This document shows positions 34,559 to 44,063 of a DNA stretch of 64,000 nucleotides, in pieces. The translations under genes and the position numbers were made by a program. Location of the stretch: positions 1 to 64,000 of the forward strand of contig CAJADF010000087.1 of the NCBI GenBank assembly GCA_903938485.1. The letters are read 5' to 3'. Numbering within the stretch: position 1 is the stretch's first letter; every line of letters starts with the position of its first letter. The DNA comes from an uncultured Methylococcaceae bacterium (GTDB lineage: Bacteria; Pseudomonadota; Gammaproteobacteria; Methylococcales; Methylomonadaceae). The notes beneath the pieces were generated by a model. It was not told the DNA's origin. It saw only the letters and a list, made by a program, of their open reading frames with translations, and did not search any database.

Positions 34559-36891
34559 GTCACTGGTGATGCAGGATTTTCAATGGGGCCATTGACATCA
34601 GCAGGATCACCTTCATAAGGTGTAGCGTAACTGCAATCTTTTTGCGGACATACTTTTTCAACACCACGTCTTTTCGTTTCTTTTACAGTTAAAATCGGCC
34701 ATGCGCATTGTGGACAGCTTTCTTTTATCGGGTTATTCCATAAAGCATAATCACATTTAGGGTAACCAGAACATGAATAAAATATTTTACCGTTGCGTGA
34801 CTTGCGTTTAAGAATAGAGCCTTTTTTGCATTGCGGACATTCAACGTCGGTGTCCATAGGTTTTTCAAGTGGTTCAATATGCTTGCATTTAGGGTAAGCA
34901 CTACAGCCTATAAACTTGCCGTATTTACCGGTTTTAAAGATAAGTGGTGATTCGCATGCAGGGCATGAACGACCTTCTATTACTTCAGGCTCATCACTAC
35001 TTGCACCATCTTCATTAAGATTTCTAGTGTAAGAGCAGTCAGGGTAATTAGTACACCCAATAAATCTGCCGTTTCTACCTAACCGAATCGATAAAGGGCT
35101 ATTGCAATCTGGACATTTTTCATCTATTGCTTCTTGAGTAACATCTTTACGTTGAACAGTTGCTTCTTTATCATGGATTGTGTCGTTAAAAGGTTTCCAA
35201 AATGCATGCATTAAAGGAATCCAATCCTTTTCACCTCGTGAGACAGCATCAAGTTCATCTTCCAAGTTGGCCGTAAAGTCATAATCGACATATTTGGTAA
35301 AATGTTCTGTTAAAAACTTATTGACAATTCTACCTACGTCAGTAGGGTAGAAACGTTTGTTGTCTAAGGTGACGTATTCGCGGTTTTGGAGTGTCGAAAT
35401 AATGGAGGCATACGTTGAGGGACGACCAATTCCGTGTTCTTCTAGTGATTTTACTAAACTTGCTTCACCATAGCGAGGTGGGGGTTCGGTGAAGTGTTGG
35501 TCGATAATAATTTCATTGAGCGGTACAGGTCTACCTTCTTCTAAAGGTGGTAAAAAGCTTTCTTTATCATCACCTTCTTTACTATCATCTTTACCTTCCA
35601 AATAGACAGACATAAAGCCTGGAGCTGCAATGGTAGAACCCGTAGCCCTAAAAACATGTTTACCATTGCCACAACTTAAATCTATTGCGACCATGTTGAG
35701 AGTGGCATGTATCATTTGACAAGCAATTGTACGTTTCCATATAAGGTCATACAATTTGTATTGTTCAATACTGAGATAATCCTTTATTTGGTTAGGTAAA
35801 TGTCGAGGAGACGTGGGGCGTATAGCCTCATGTGCTTCTTGCGCATTCTTTGATTTAGTCTTAAAGAGTCTAGGCTCTTTAGGTACATTTTCTGGGCCAA
35901 ATTTTTCTGAAATTAATTGACGAATTTCTTCGACAGCTTCCACCGATAAGTTAACTGAATCGGTACGCATGTAGGTAATTAAACCTTGGGTTTCTCCTCC
36001 AATATCAATGCCCTCATAAAGTTGTTGGGCTACAATCATGGTACGTTTAGTAGTGAAGCCTAATTTACGAGCGGCTTCTTGTTGTAATGTAGAGGTAATG
36101 AAAGGGGGGGCTGGGTTACGTTTTTGTTGTTTTTTTTCTAATTTGCTAACCAGCAGTTGACCATCTGCTGCTTCAATTAAGACATTCTTAGTTTTTTCAG
36201 CTAGTTCTGCATCAGTAATACTAAATTGACTGATTTTTTCATTATTAAATTGGGTTAATTTGGCTTTAAAATTCTGCTCATGTGCAGTTAAAGCGGCATC
36301 AATAGTCCAATACTCTCGACTTTGAAAGGCTTCAATTTCTAATTCTCTTTCAACAATCATTCGTAAAGCCGGGCTTTGAACACGGCCAGCCGATAAGCCT
36401 CGGCGAATTTTTTTCCAGAGTAGTGGGGAAAGGTTAAATCCTACAAGATAGTCTAAAGCCCTGCGGGCTTGCTGGGCGTTAATTAAATTAATGGCAAGTT
36501 TTTCTGGGTTAGCAATTGCTTCTGTTACTGCTTTTTTTGTGATTTCATGAAAAACAACTCTATGCACAGCTTTGTCTTTTATTAACTTTTTATCTTTTAG
36601 TAGTTCAAGTAGATGCCAAGAAATGGCTTCACCTTCTCTGTCAGGATCGGTTGCGAGATACAATGTGTCTGCTGTTTTAAGCGCTTTACTTATGGCTTGA
36701 ACATGCCGTTGGTTACGATCAATGATTTCGTATTTCATGGCAAAATCATTGTTAGGATCCACTGCGCCTTCCTTAGGAATTAAATCTCGGACGTGGCCAT
36801 AAGAAGCTAAAACATGAAAGTCTTTACCTAGATATTTCTCTATGGTTTTTGCTTTTGCAGGAGATTCAACAATGACAAGGTTTTTACTCAT
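34555..36891 (-). CDS. topA: DNA topoisomerase I
   Basis: The type IA enzyme relaxes negative supercoils. The 778 residues contain the TOPRIM motif DPDREGE (82-88), catalytic Tyr307 in GLITYMRTDS, and four C4 zinc ribbons at the C-terminus (CPDCNSPL, CPACESPL, CPQCKKGS and CPQCAWPI). The classical topA-smg-dprA cluster follows on the same strand. The N-terminus MSKNLVIVESPAKAKTI is standard. Confidence 0.98.
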   Translation of the reverse strand: MSKNLVIVESPAKAKTIEKYLGKDFHVLASYGHVRDLIPKEGAVDPNNDFAMKYEIIDRNQRHVQAISKALKTADTLYLATDPDREGEAISWHLLELLKDKKLIKDKAVHRVVFHEITKKAVTEAIANPEKLAINLINAQQARRALDYLVGFNLSPLLWKKIRRGLSAGRVQSPALRMIVERELEIEAFQSREYWTIDAALTAHEQNFKAKLTQFNNEKISQFSITDAELAEKTKNVLIEAADGQLLVSKLEKKQQKRNPAPPFITSTLQQEAARKLGFTTKRTMIVAQQLYEGIDIGGETQGLITYMRTDSVNLSVEAVEEIRQLISEKFGPENVPKEPRLFKTKSKNAQEAHEAIRPTSPRHLPNQIKDYLSIEQYKLYDLIWKRTIACQMIHATLNMVAIDLSCGNGKHVFRATGSTIAAPGFMSVYLEGKDDSKEGDDKESFLPPLEEGRPVPLNEIIIDQHFTEPPPRYGEASLVKSLEEHGIGRPSTYASIISTLQNREYVTLDNKRFYPTDVGRIVNKFLTEHFTKYVDYDFTANLEDELDAVSRGEKDWIPLMHAFWKPFNDTIHDKEATVQRKDVTQEAIDEKCPDCNSPLSIRLGRNGRFIGCTNYPDCSYTRNLNEDGASSDEPEVIEGRSCPACESPLIFKTGKYGKFIGCSAYPKCKHIEPLEKPMDTDVECPQCKKGSILKRKSRNGKIFYSCSGYPKCDYALWNNPIKESCPQCAWPILTVKETKRRGVEKVCPQKDCSYATPYEGDPADVNGPIENPASPVT

Positions 36892-36913
36892 TTCGGTATG
36901 TAAATATTAGGTG

Positions 36914-37378
36914 TTAATTTAAATAAGTGGGCATAAGGTCATAGACAATATCTTCCATTCTAGAAAAGGCAATTTCCTTGGCAGGTTGACTCAGTAAAAC
37001 CATTAGAATGATCCATTTTAATTTTTCCATTGATATGTTTTCTTCCAATGCCATGACTCTGTCAATCACGATTTCTCTGTTATAAGTAGTCAAAACATCG
37101 TGTTGTTCAAGAAATATAATTAAATTTCGACATTCGATATCAAGTTTATTTATTTCTTCTGAACAAAAAATACGAAATGTTGATGATGTTGTCTCTTTAA
37201 TATTTGTTTCTAGTGTTAAAGAGTCTATCCAATCGAGTGCTTTATTTACTTGGTATGACTCAAATCCAGCTTCAACTAATTCAGTATGAATGACATCACT
37301 ATCTGGTGGTAATTGTGCTTCACCTTCCATGTAATTTTCAAACAAATACAATAAGACATCAAAAATATTTTCTTTCAT
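36914..37378 (-). CDS. smg: Smg/DUF494 family protein
   Basis: The start was set at the ATG giving MKENIFDVLLYLFENY, the family N-terminus; an in-frame start at 37414 would overlap dprA. The 154 residues are acidic and helical without catalytic motifs. DUF494 proteins sit between dprA and topA throughout gammaproteobacteria; their role is unknown, with a link to DNA processing assumed from context only. Confidence 0.94.
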   Translation of the reverse strand: MKENIFDVLLYLFENYMEGEAQLPPDSDVIHTELVEAGFESYQVNKALDWIDSLTLETNIKETTSSTFRIFCSEEINKLDIECRNLIIFLEQHDVLTTYNREIVIDRVMALEENISMEKLKWIILMVLLSQPAKEIAFSRMEDIVYDLMPTYLN

Positions 37379-37392
37379 AGTAATGAGTATGA

Positions 37393-38505
37393 TTATTTTA
37401 TTCTCATATAGCAACCACCCGTTGTAGCTTCTAAATAACCTTGTAGCTCAAGAATTAGTAACATAGATGAAATGATTTCCGCAGAATTACCTGTTACCTG
37501 CACTAAATTATCTATAGAAGTTGGGCTAAATTGCACATGATTCAATAATGTTTGTTGCTCTAGGTCAAGCGTTGATTCAATGTGATTTGCAAGGTTTGTT
37601 GCATCTTCTTGATAATATTGATGTAATTCTTCTAAGATATCTTGAGTGGTTTCGACCAATTTGGCTCCTTGCCGAATTAAAGCATTACATCCCCTTGCTA
37701 ATGGATTATTTATGGAACCAGGAATTGCAAACACTTCTCTGTTTTGTTCCAAGGCCATTCTGGCGGTAATTAAAGAACCACTTTCTTTGGCGGCTTCAAC
37801 GACTAATAAGCCTTGACACAAGCCGCTGATGATACGATTTCTTCTCGGAAAATGATTCGCTTTAGCGGTGGTTCCTGGCGGGAATTCTGAAATAATAGCC
37901 CCAGTTTTAACAATTTCAGTCGCCAAGTCTTTGTGTCGAGCGGGGTAAATGCGATCTAATCCAGTACCTGCGACGGCAATAGTAAAGTTTCCAGCCGCTA
38001 ATGCGCCTTGATGGCTGGCAGCGTCTATGCCTAAGGCAAGGCCACTGGTGATAACAAAGCCATGATTACTTAACGTTTTCGCAAATTCAAAGGCGGTATT
38101 GATGCCTGATGATGAAGGGTTTCGACTGCCTACAATCGCCAGTTGTCGTTGAGCTAGGAGCAGCGGGTTACCACGTACAAACAAAAGTGGTGGTGGGTCC
38201 GCAATTTCTTTTAACTGCGAGGGGTAGTGATCGTCATCAAAAGTGAGAGCATAATTATTTTCTTGCAGAACCCATTCTAAATCGTGGTCAATAACAGACC
38301 AGTCTGGATTTTTTATGCTATGGATTAAATCACTTTTTAAACCTAACGCAGACAGCGCTGAATTTGAGTCAGCGAATATTTGTGCAGGCGTAGTGAGTTC
38401 AATTAATTTTAGAAAAGTTCTACAACCAATGCCTGGCGTGCGTAAAAGTGCCAGCCAATATTTTAGGTTATTGTCAGATGATGAAGAGAAAGTATTCAGG
38501 GTAAT
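37393..38505 (-). CDS. dprA: DNA-processing protein DprA, probable AUU start
   Basis: DprA loads RecA on incoming single-stranded DNA in transformation. The core FVRGNPLLLAQRQLAIVGSR and GLALGIDAASHQGAL, plus HFPRRNRIISGL, is plain. The conserved N-terminal domain NLKYWLALLRTPGIG is also in frame, but between it and the upstream stop (38581-38583) there is no ATG, GTG or TTG; the first such codon is the TTG at 38182-38184. ATT at 38503-38505 follows AAGG by four bases and is my choice (370 residues, normal for the family); CTG at 38497-38499 is possible. The C-terminal winged helix is present. Confidence 0.92.
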   Translation of the reverse strand: MTLNTFSSSSDNNLKYWLALLRTPGIGCRTFLKLIELTTPAQIFADSNSALSALGLKSDLIHSIKNPDWSVIDHDLEWVLQENNYALTFDDDHYPSQLKEIADPPPLLFVRGNPLLLAQRQLAIVGSRNPSSSGINTAFEFAKTLSNHGFVITSGLALGIDAASHQGALAAGNFTIAVAGTGLDRIYPARHKDLATEIVKTGAIISEFPPGTTAKANHFPRRNRIISGLCQGLLVVEAAKESGSLITARMALEQNREVFAIPGSINNPLARGCNALIRQGAKLVETTQDILEELHQYYQEDATNLANHIESTLDLEQQTLLNHVQFSPTSIDNLVQVTGNSAEIISSMLLILELQGYLEATTGGCYMRIK

Positions 38506-38656
38506 TTGGCCTTGTGGATTCAGGTTGGCGTGCCGGTTATCAGGGGGGGTATGGGTTAATGATAACGGAATAAGGGCTAATTAGTCTTAGTGCATTCAAA
38601 GTGTATATGAAATAATATAGAATTCCAGTATTGAATTATTTTTGATGGAGTGGATA

Positions 38657-39163
38657 TTGGGTATTTTAACTATTCTGGAGTTTCCAGATGAGCGTTTACG
38701 CAAAAAAGCAATCGTTGTTAAAGAGGTTGATGAGAAGATCAGAAAGCTATTAGATGACATGCTAGAAACTATGTATGAGTCGCGTGGCGTGGGTTTAGCG
38801 GCTACGCAGGTTGATTTCCATAAAAGAATCGTGGTTATTGATGTTAGTGAAGAAAAAGACGCACCATTATTTTTGATTAATCCAGAAATTGTTGAGAAAG
38901 ATGGTGTTAAAGAATCTGAAGAAGGTTGTCTTTCCGTGCCAGGTTTTTTTGAAAAAGTCACGCGAGCTGAGCATATTAGAGTCAGAGCGCTTAACCGAGA
39001 AGGCAAAAGTTTTGAATTTGAAGCTACCGAATTGTTAGCGGTCTGTGTACAGCATGAAATGGATCATTTAGACGGTAAATTATTTGTCGATCATATTTCG
39101 TCACTAAAGAGACAGCGTATTAAAAAGAAGTTAGAAAAAATTCACAAAATGGAAAAGAATTGA
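38657..39163 (+). CDS. def: Peptide deformylase
   Basis: The metalloenzyme removes the formyl group from new proteins. The three motifs are [16 protein letters not shown] and [10 protein letters not shown] chose the TTG at 38657, which has GATGGAG six bases upstream and gives the usual start [13 protein letters not shown] at 38645 would add four residues. Length is 168 residues. It heads def-fmt-rsmB-DUF4390-ntrYX on the plus strand, divergent from dprA. Confidence 0.96.
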   Translation: MGILTILEFPDERLRKKAIVVKEVDEKIRKLLDDMLETMYESRGVGLAATQVDFHKRIVVIDVSEEKDAPLFLINPEIVEKDGVKESEEGCLSVPGFFEKVTRAEHIRVRALNREGKSFEFEATELLAVCVQHEMDHLDGKLFVDHISSLKRQRIKKKLEKIHKMEKN

Positions 39164-39165
39164 GC

Positions 39166-40089
39166 ATGAAGATTATTTTTGCAGGAACACCGGATTTTGC
39201 TGTGCCTAGTTTACAAGCTTTGTTGGATGCTAAGTACGAAGTGTGCGCGGTGTATACGCAACCTGATCGTCCTGCAGGTCGGGGTCGTCATGAGCAGTTT
39301 AGTTCTGTTAAGACCTTAGCGCTTAAGTATGGTCTGCCCGTTATTCAGCCGCTTACCTTAAAGTCTGCCGAAGATTTAGCGTTGTTAAAATCTTATGATG
39401 CGGATTTAATGGTAGTGGTTGCTTACGGTATGATCCTGACTGATGACGCATTGAATACGCCTAGATTGGGATGTATTAATGTGCATGGCTCTTTATTGCC
39501 GCGTTGGCGGGGTGCGGCGCCGATTCAGCGCTCTTTGATGGCGGGTGATGACAAAACCGGCGTCACGATCATGAAAATTGTGCGTAAACTGGATGCAGGC
39601 GACATGCTGCATAAAGAAGAGTATGAGATTGGCTTGACGGACACAGCGAGTGAGTTGCATGATAAGTTGGCAGAATTGGGTGCACTAGGATTGCTTAAAG
39701 TCTTAAATGAAATGCAAATAGGCTCGGTTATTGGTGAACCTCAAGATGAAAGTATAGTGACTTATGCAGAAAAATTAACTAAAGCGGAAGCAGAATTAGA
39801 TTGGCAACAATCGGCTCATCAATTGGCGCTTAAAGTGCGTGGTTTAAATGCGTGGCCCGTTGCTCAAACCCTTTATCAAGGCAATGTGTTGCGGATTTGG
39901 CAGGCAGAGGCTATAGCAGGTGATTTAGGTTTAGAGCCGGGTACCGTTAGTCAGATTAATAAGCATATTGATGTGGCTACAGGCCAAGGGATACTTAGAT
40001 TGCATGAGGTGCAGTTACCCGGCGGAAAGCGTATTCCAGTCCATGCATTTCTAAATGCGCATTCAGTCGATGGTGTAAAACTAGGTTGA
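39166..40089 (+). CDS. fmt: Methionyl-tRNA formyltransferase
   Basis: The 307-residue enzyme formylates initiator Met-tRNA. The N-terminal MKIIFAGTPDFAVPSLQ, the catalytic INVHGSLLPRWRGAAPIQ and the MKIVRKLDAGDML segment are diagnostic, and the C-terminal OB-like domain follows. The start at 39166 is preferred over the TTG at 39160 by homology. It functions with def, which reverses its modification after translation; the rsmB start overlaps its stop. Confidence 0.97.
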   Translation: MKIIFAGTPDFAVPSLQALLDAKYEVCAVYTQPDRPAGRGRHEQFSSVKTLALKYGLPVIQPLTLKSAEDLALLKSYDADLMVVVAYGMILTDDALNTPRLGCINVHGSLLPRWRGAAPIQRSLMAGDDKTGVTIMKIVRKLDAGDMLHKEEYEIGLTDTASELHDKLAELGALGLLKVLNEMQIGSVIGEPQDESIVTYAEKLTKAEAELDWQQSAHQLALKVRGLNAWPVAQTLYQGNVLRIWQAEAIAGDLGLEPGTVSQINKHIDVATGQGILRLHEVQLPGGKRIPVHAFLNAHSVDGVKLG

Positions 40090-41372
40090 ATACTCGATTA
40101 ATTGCCGCTAGAGTTATCGCGGATATTCTGCAGGACGGACAGTCTTTAACAGCGGCCTTAGATCATGCGTTGTTGGCAGTTGAAACATCAAAAGATAAAG
40201 CCTTTATACAAGCCTTATGTTACGGGGTATGTCGTTATTTCTATCGCTTAGATTTTATACTTAATGAGCTTTTAGATAAGCCGCTCAAAGATACCGAAAT
40301 TAAAGCCCTAGCTTTAGTGGGCTTGTATCAACTTAAATATATGCGTGTAAAGCCCCATGCGGCTGTTTCTGAAACCGTGTTGGCCACTCAAAAAAAGCCT
40401 TGGGCTAAAGCGCTTATTAATGCTTTATTAAGAGGCTATTTAAGGCAACAGGTAGACTTAGAGCAGAAGGCTGATAATAATCCGATGGCAAATGCTAGTC
40501 ACCCTAAATGGTTGCTTAATAGGATAGAACAAGATTGGCCTGATCAAGCATTAACAATCTTCAAAGAAAACAATCAGCAACCGCCGATGGTATTGAGAGT
40601 AAATCGGGCTGTCATCAGTCGAGATGCATATTTACAAGCTTTAACAGATCAAGAATTAGCCGCAACGCCGGTCAGCTTTTGTGATTCCAGTCTGGTTTTA
40701 AGTAAGCCCGTGCCTGTAGAGTTACTGCCCGGATTTCATCAAGGGCAGGTGTCAGTTCAAGATACAGCGGCACAATTAGCCGCGAGCTTATTAGACGTGC
40801 AGGTGGGTCAAAGGGTGTTGGATGTGTGTGCGGCACCCGGCGGTAAAGCGGTGCATATTTTAGAGCGACAACCGCATTTAAAAAAGTTAGTTGCTGTCGA
40901 TATTGATGCAGGGCGATTGTCGCGGGTGCAGGAAAACTTAGAGCGATTAAATTTGTCTGCGCAATTATTGGTGGGCGATGCAACTCAGCCAGCTGATTGG
41001 TGGGATGGGCAACTATTTGAGCGAATCTTATTAGACGCGCCCTGTTCGGCTATAGGGGTGATTAGACGGCATCCCGATATTAAAATCTTGCGTAAGCCTG
41101 GTGATATAATTGCCTTGCAGCTATTGCAACAATCTATTTTAGAGGCAATATGGCCCTTGTTGGCATCAGGAGGGCAGTTGCTATACGCGACGTGTTCTAT
41201 TTTAAAGCAAGAAAACGCCCAGCAAGTAGACGCTTTCTTAGCGACTCATGCTGATGCGGTTGAGATTGTTATTGATGCGTCATGGGGTATCCCAGGGCAA
41301 AGAGGTCGACAAATTTTAACGGGTGAGTTGCAGATGGATGGCTTTTACTATGCACTTATTAAGAAGTTATAA
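40086..41372 (+). CDS. rsmB: 16S rRNA m5C967 methyltransferase RsmB
   Basis: The 428 residues combine an N-terminal NusB-like helical RNA-binding domain (residues 1-130) with a Rossmann methyltransferase domain. The SAM motif is LDVCAAPGGKAVHILE; the two catalytic-cycle cysteines are in LLDAPCSAIGVI and LLYATCSIL. The TTG start overlaps the fmt stop (TTGA), implying coupling. Confidence 0.97.
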   Translation: MNTRLIAARVIADILQDGQSLTAALDHALLAVETSKDKAFIQALCYGVCRYFYRLDFILNELLDKPLKDTEIKALALVGLYQLKYMRVKPHAAVSETVLATQKKPWAKALINALLRGYLRQQVDLEQKADNNPMANASHPKWLLNRIEQDWPDQALTIFKENNQQPPMVLRVNRAVISRDAYLQALTDQELAATPVSFCDSSLVLSKPVPVELLPGFHQGQVSVQDTAAQLAASLLDVQVGQRVLDVCAAPGGKAVHILERQPHLKKLVAVDIDAGRLSRVQENLERLNLSAQLLVGDATQPADWWDGQLFERILLDAPCSAIGVIRRHPDIKILRKPGDIIALQLLQQSILEAIWPLLASGGQLLYATCSILKQENAQQVDAFLATHADAVEIVIDASWGIPGQRGRQILTGELQMDGFYYALIKKL

Positions 41373-41919
41373 CTATTTTGTTTGTTGTATTGTTTTAAAT
41401 TTTTTGCCTATTATTGCATATGGTGATGATTTTTCTGCAGAAGTTAGTCACGCTGAGGTTGTTCTTCAAAATGATGACTACGTTTTATCAGCTCAGATTA
41501 ATTACCATTTAAGCGAAAAAGCAAAGACTGCGCTGCAAAATGGTGTGCCTTTATATTGGCATTTTGAAGTTAAATTACAACAAGTTAATGGTTTTTTTGG
41601 AGCTAAGTCTTGGGTTGTAGTTGGTAAACACTATAGGCTTCAGTATCATGCTTTATTAAACATGTATCGCCTTAAAAATGAAGATGAGGGCGTGGATCAT
41701 AATTTTTCTAGCTTAGCCTCGGCTTTAGAGTTAATGTCCGAAGTGACAAATTTACCTATAATTAAAAAATCAGAACTTGATTCCGAACACCAATATACGT
41801 GTTTAGTTAAATTAGCCTTTGAGCGTGATGCTCTTCCTTTGCCGCTGCGACCTTTTGCATACATTGATCCGCAATGGTATTTATCAAGTGATTGGACCGA
41901 ATGGCCACTGAAAAAATAA
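41350..41919 (+). CDS. DUF4390 exported protein
   Basis: From the ATG at 41350 the protein has 189 residues; in-frame starts at 41323 and 41338 would only lengthen the overlap with rsmB. A signal peptide (NYFVCCIVLNFLPIIAYG) precedes a beta-rich domain of unknown function with FEVKLQQVNGFFGAKSWVV and a C-terminal PFAYIDPQWYLSSDWTEWPL typical of DUF4390. Its position between rsmB and a NtrY-like kinase is conserved, so it may act in the periplasm with that kinase (inference). Confidence 0.88.
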   Translation: MHLLRSYNYFVCCIVLNFLPIIAYGDDFSAEVSHAEVVLQNDDYVLSAQINYHLSEKAKTALQNGVPLYWHFEVKLQQVNGFFGAKSWVVVGKHYRLQYHALLNMYRLKNEDEGVDHNFSSLASALELMSEVTNLPIIKKSELDSEHQYTCLVKLAFERDALPLPLRPFAYIDPQWYLSSDWTEWPLKK

Positions 41920-44048
41920 AACCACCGGTAAATTTATCGGTACTGATTCTATTTAGTTTGATTTTGTTATCATTGCAATTGATGAGTTCTGCAATGCAGG
42001 AGTCTTCAGAATTAAGTGCGATGTATTCTTGGTTGCTATTATTTAACACCTTGGGTTCAGTGGTGTTGTTAATTTTAGTAGGGGCTAATATCTATGCATT
42101 AGTGCAACACACTAAAAGACGTGAGGCAGGTTCAAGATTAACTGCGCGTATGGTGTCATTATTTGTGGTGTTGGCATTAGCACCTGCTGTTATTGTTTTT
42201 TATTTTTCTATGCAGTTTTTGCATCAAGGAATTGATAGTTGGTTTAACGTCGAAATAGATCGGGCTATGGAGGATGCCTTAGAATTAAGTCAAGCTTCTT
42301 TGGATCAGCGGATGCGTTGGCAGTTGCGTCAAACAGAACATTTGACTGATAAATTAGAGGATGTGTCAGAAAATGCCGTTACCTTAGAAATTGAAAATTT
42401 ACGAGAATTGTCTGGGGCGACAGAGATCACATTGTTTTCTAAGCAAGCTCATATAATAGCTTCTAGCAGTGTAAATCCGGGGGATATTTTACCCAGTTTG
42501 CCAGATGAACATGTTTGGTTGCAGTTGCGACAGAATGGTTTTTTTGTGGCCTTAGTACCGCAACGTGAACATGAATTAATGGTGCGAGTAATTGTTACTG
42601 TTAAATCTATTGAATCAAAATATTTACAAGCTTTATATCCCGTACCCGTTAGGATTGCTGACTTGGCTGATTCGGTTGAATTTGCTTCTGCACGTTATCA
42701 AGAGATGAGTTACCTGAGGAACTCCTTGAGAATGAGTTTTACCTTAGCTCTATCTTTGGTTTTATTAATGAGTTTATTGGCTGCGATTTGGGTGGCTTTT
42801 ATAAGTATTCGTAATATTACTGCACCTGTAAAAGAGTTGGTTAAGGGTACCAAAGCAGTTGCATCTGGTCAGTATGATCAGCAATTACCGGTCTTGGCTC
42901 AAGACGACTTAGGTTTCTTGGTGGAGTCTTTTAATGAAATGACCCACAGAATTGCGCAAGCGCGAGATGAGACTCGTAAAGTAGGTTTTGAGGTCGAGAA
43001 TCAACGGGCTTACTTAGAAACTATCTTGGGTAACTTAACGGCGGGTGTGATCAGTTTTGACGAGGATTATAAAATTCGTACGGCTAATCAAGCGGCTTAT
43101 CGGATTTTTAAGGTACATGTTAATCAATTTGTTGGGCGGACTCTGTTAGAGTTAGTTGAGAGTTATGTTGAGCTTACTGAGCCACTTAAATCTATACAGT
43201 ATTTATTAGAAAATGCAGATGATATTTGGCAACAGCGAATAGCGTTTTTGGGACCTAATGGCAGGCAAGAATTACTTTGTAGAGGGACACCTTTATTTTC
43301 TCAAGAGGGTTTTAGGGTTGGTTCGGTTGTTGTTTTTGATGATGTTACTGATTTGATTCAAGCACAAAAAAATGCGGCTTGGGGGGAGGTTGCTCGGAGA
43401 TTGGCGCATGAAATTAAAAACCCTTTAACTCCCATTCAGCTTTCAGCAGAGAGATTACAGCTTAAGTTGGCGGAAAAGTTAGATAGTACTGATGCGGCAA
43501 TTTTGCAACGATCAACACGCACAATTGTGCAACAAGTAGAAGCGATGAAGGAGATGGTTGACGATTTTTCGGAATATGCTAAGCCTTCAAAAAAACAAAC
43601 TGTGGCGATTGATTTAAATCTCTTAATTCAAGAAGTATTAGCTTTATATGCCTTAAAGGCCGGTGTTAAGTTTAGAGCGCATTATCAGTCTGGTTTGCAG
43701 TTAATTAATGGTGATCCGGTTAGTATAAGGCAGGTTTTGCATAATTTAATAAAAAATGCATTAGAGGCAGTCGGCATAGAAGGGTTGATTGAAATTAATG
43801 TACATAGAATACTTAAAAATAATGCGGATTTTCTTGAAATAGCTCTCTATGATAACGGCACGGGTATTAAAGATGATCAGCTTGAAAAAATTTTTGAGCC
43901 TTATGTGACAACAAAGTCTAAAGGAACAGGATTAGGTCTAGCAATAGTAAAGAAGATAATAGAAGATCATGGCGGCGCAATATGGGTCGATACTGGTCGT
44001 AAGGTGGGAGCGGGTTTTATTATTCAGCTTCCTGCGTGTAACTCTTAA
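41901..44048 (+). CDS. NtrY-like membrane sensor histidine kinase
   Basis: From ATG 41901 the kinase has 715 residues and overlaps the DUF4390 gene by 19 bases. Membrane helices flank a periplasmic region in the first 300 residues; a HAMP domain (NITAPVKELVKGTKAVASG) lies near residue 310, then a PAS domain, a HisKA box with phosphoacceptor His in RRLAHEIKNPLTPIQ, and an ATPase domain (NLIKNALEAV, then GTGLGLAIVKKI). It pairs with the NtrX-like regulator that follows by 15 bases. The signal is unknown; NtrYX systems respond to nitrogen, redox or envelope state in other species. Confidence 0.93.
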   Translation: MATEKIKPPVNLSVLILFSLILLSLQLMSSAMQESSELSAMYSWLLLFNTLGSVVLLILVGANIYALVQHTKRREAGSRLTARMVSLFVVLALAPAVIVFYFSMQFLHQGIDSWFNVEIDRAMEDALELSQASLDQRMRWQLRQTEHLTDKLEDVSENAVTLEIENLRELSGATEITLFSKQAHIIASSSVNPGDILPSLPDEHVWLQLRQNGFFVALVPQREHELMVRVIVTVKSIESKYLQALYPVPVRIADLADSVEFASARYQEMSYLRNSLRMSFTLALSLVLLMSLLAAIWVAFISIRNITAPVKELVKGTKAVASGQYDQQLPVLAQDDLGFLVESFNEMTHRIAQARDETRKVGFEVENQRAYLETILGNLTAGVISFDEDYKIRTANQAAYRIFKVHVNQFVGRTLLELVESYVELTEPLKSIQYLLENADDIWQQRIAFLGPNGRQELLCRGTPLFSQEGFRVGSVVVFDDVTDLIQAQKNAAWGEVARRLAHEIKNPLTPIQLSAERLQLKLAEKLDSTDAAILQRSTRTIVQQVEAMKEMVDDFSEYAKPSKKQTVAIDLNLLIQEVLALYALKAGVKFRAHYQSGLQLINGDPVSIRQVLHNLIKNALEAVGIEGLIEINVHRILKNNADFLEIALYDNGTGIKDDQLEKIFEPYVTTKSKGTGLGLAIVKKIIEDHGGAIWVDTGRKVGAGFIIQLPACNS

Positions 44049-44063
44049 CTGTCACGAAATATT

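Noticed and set aside
37393-38184. Truncated DprA starting at the TTG 38182-38184
   Set aside because: The conserved N-terminal domain continues in frame upstream, so the short form is an artefact of requiring a canonical start.
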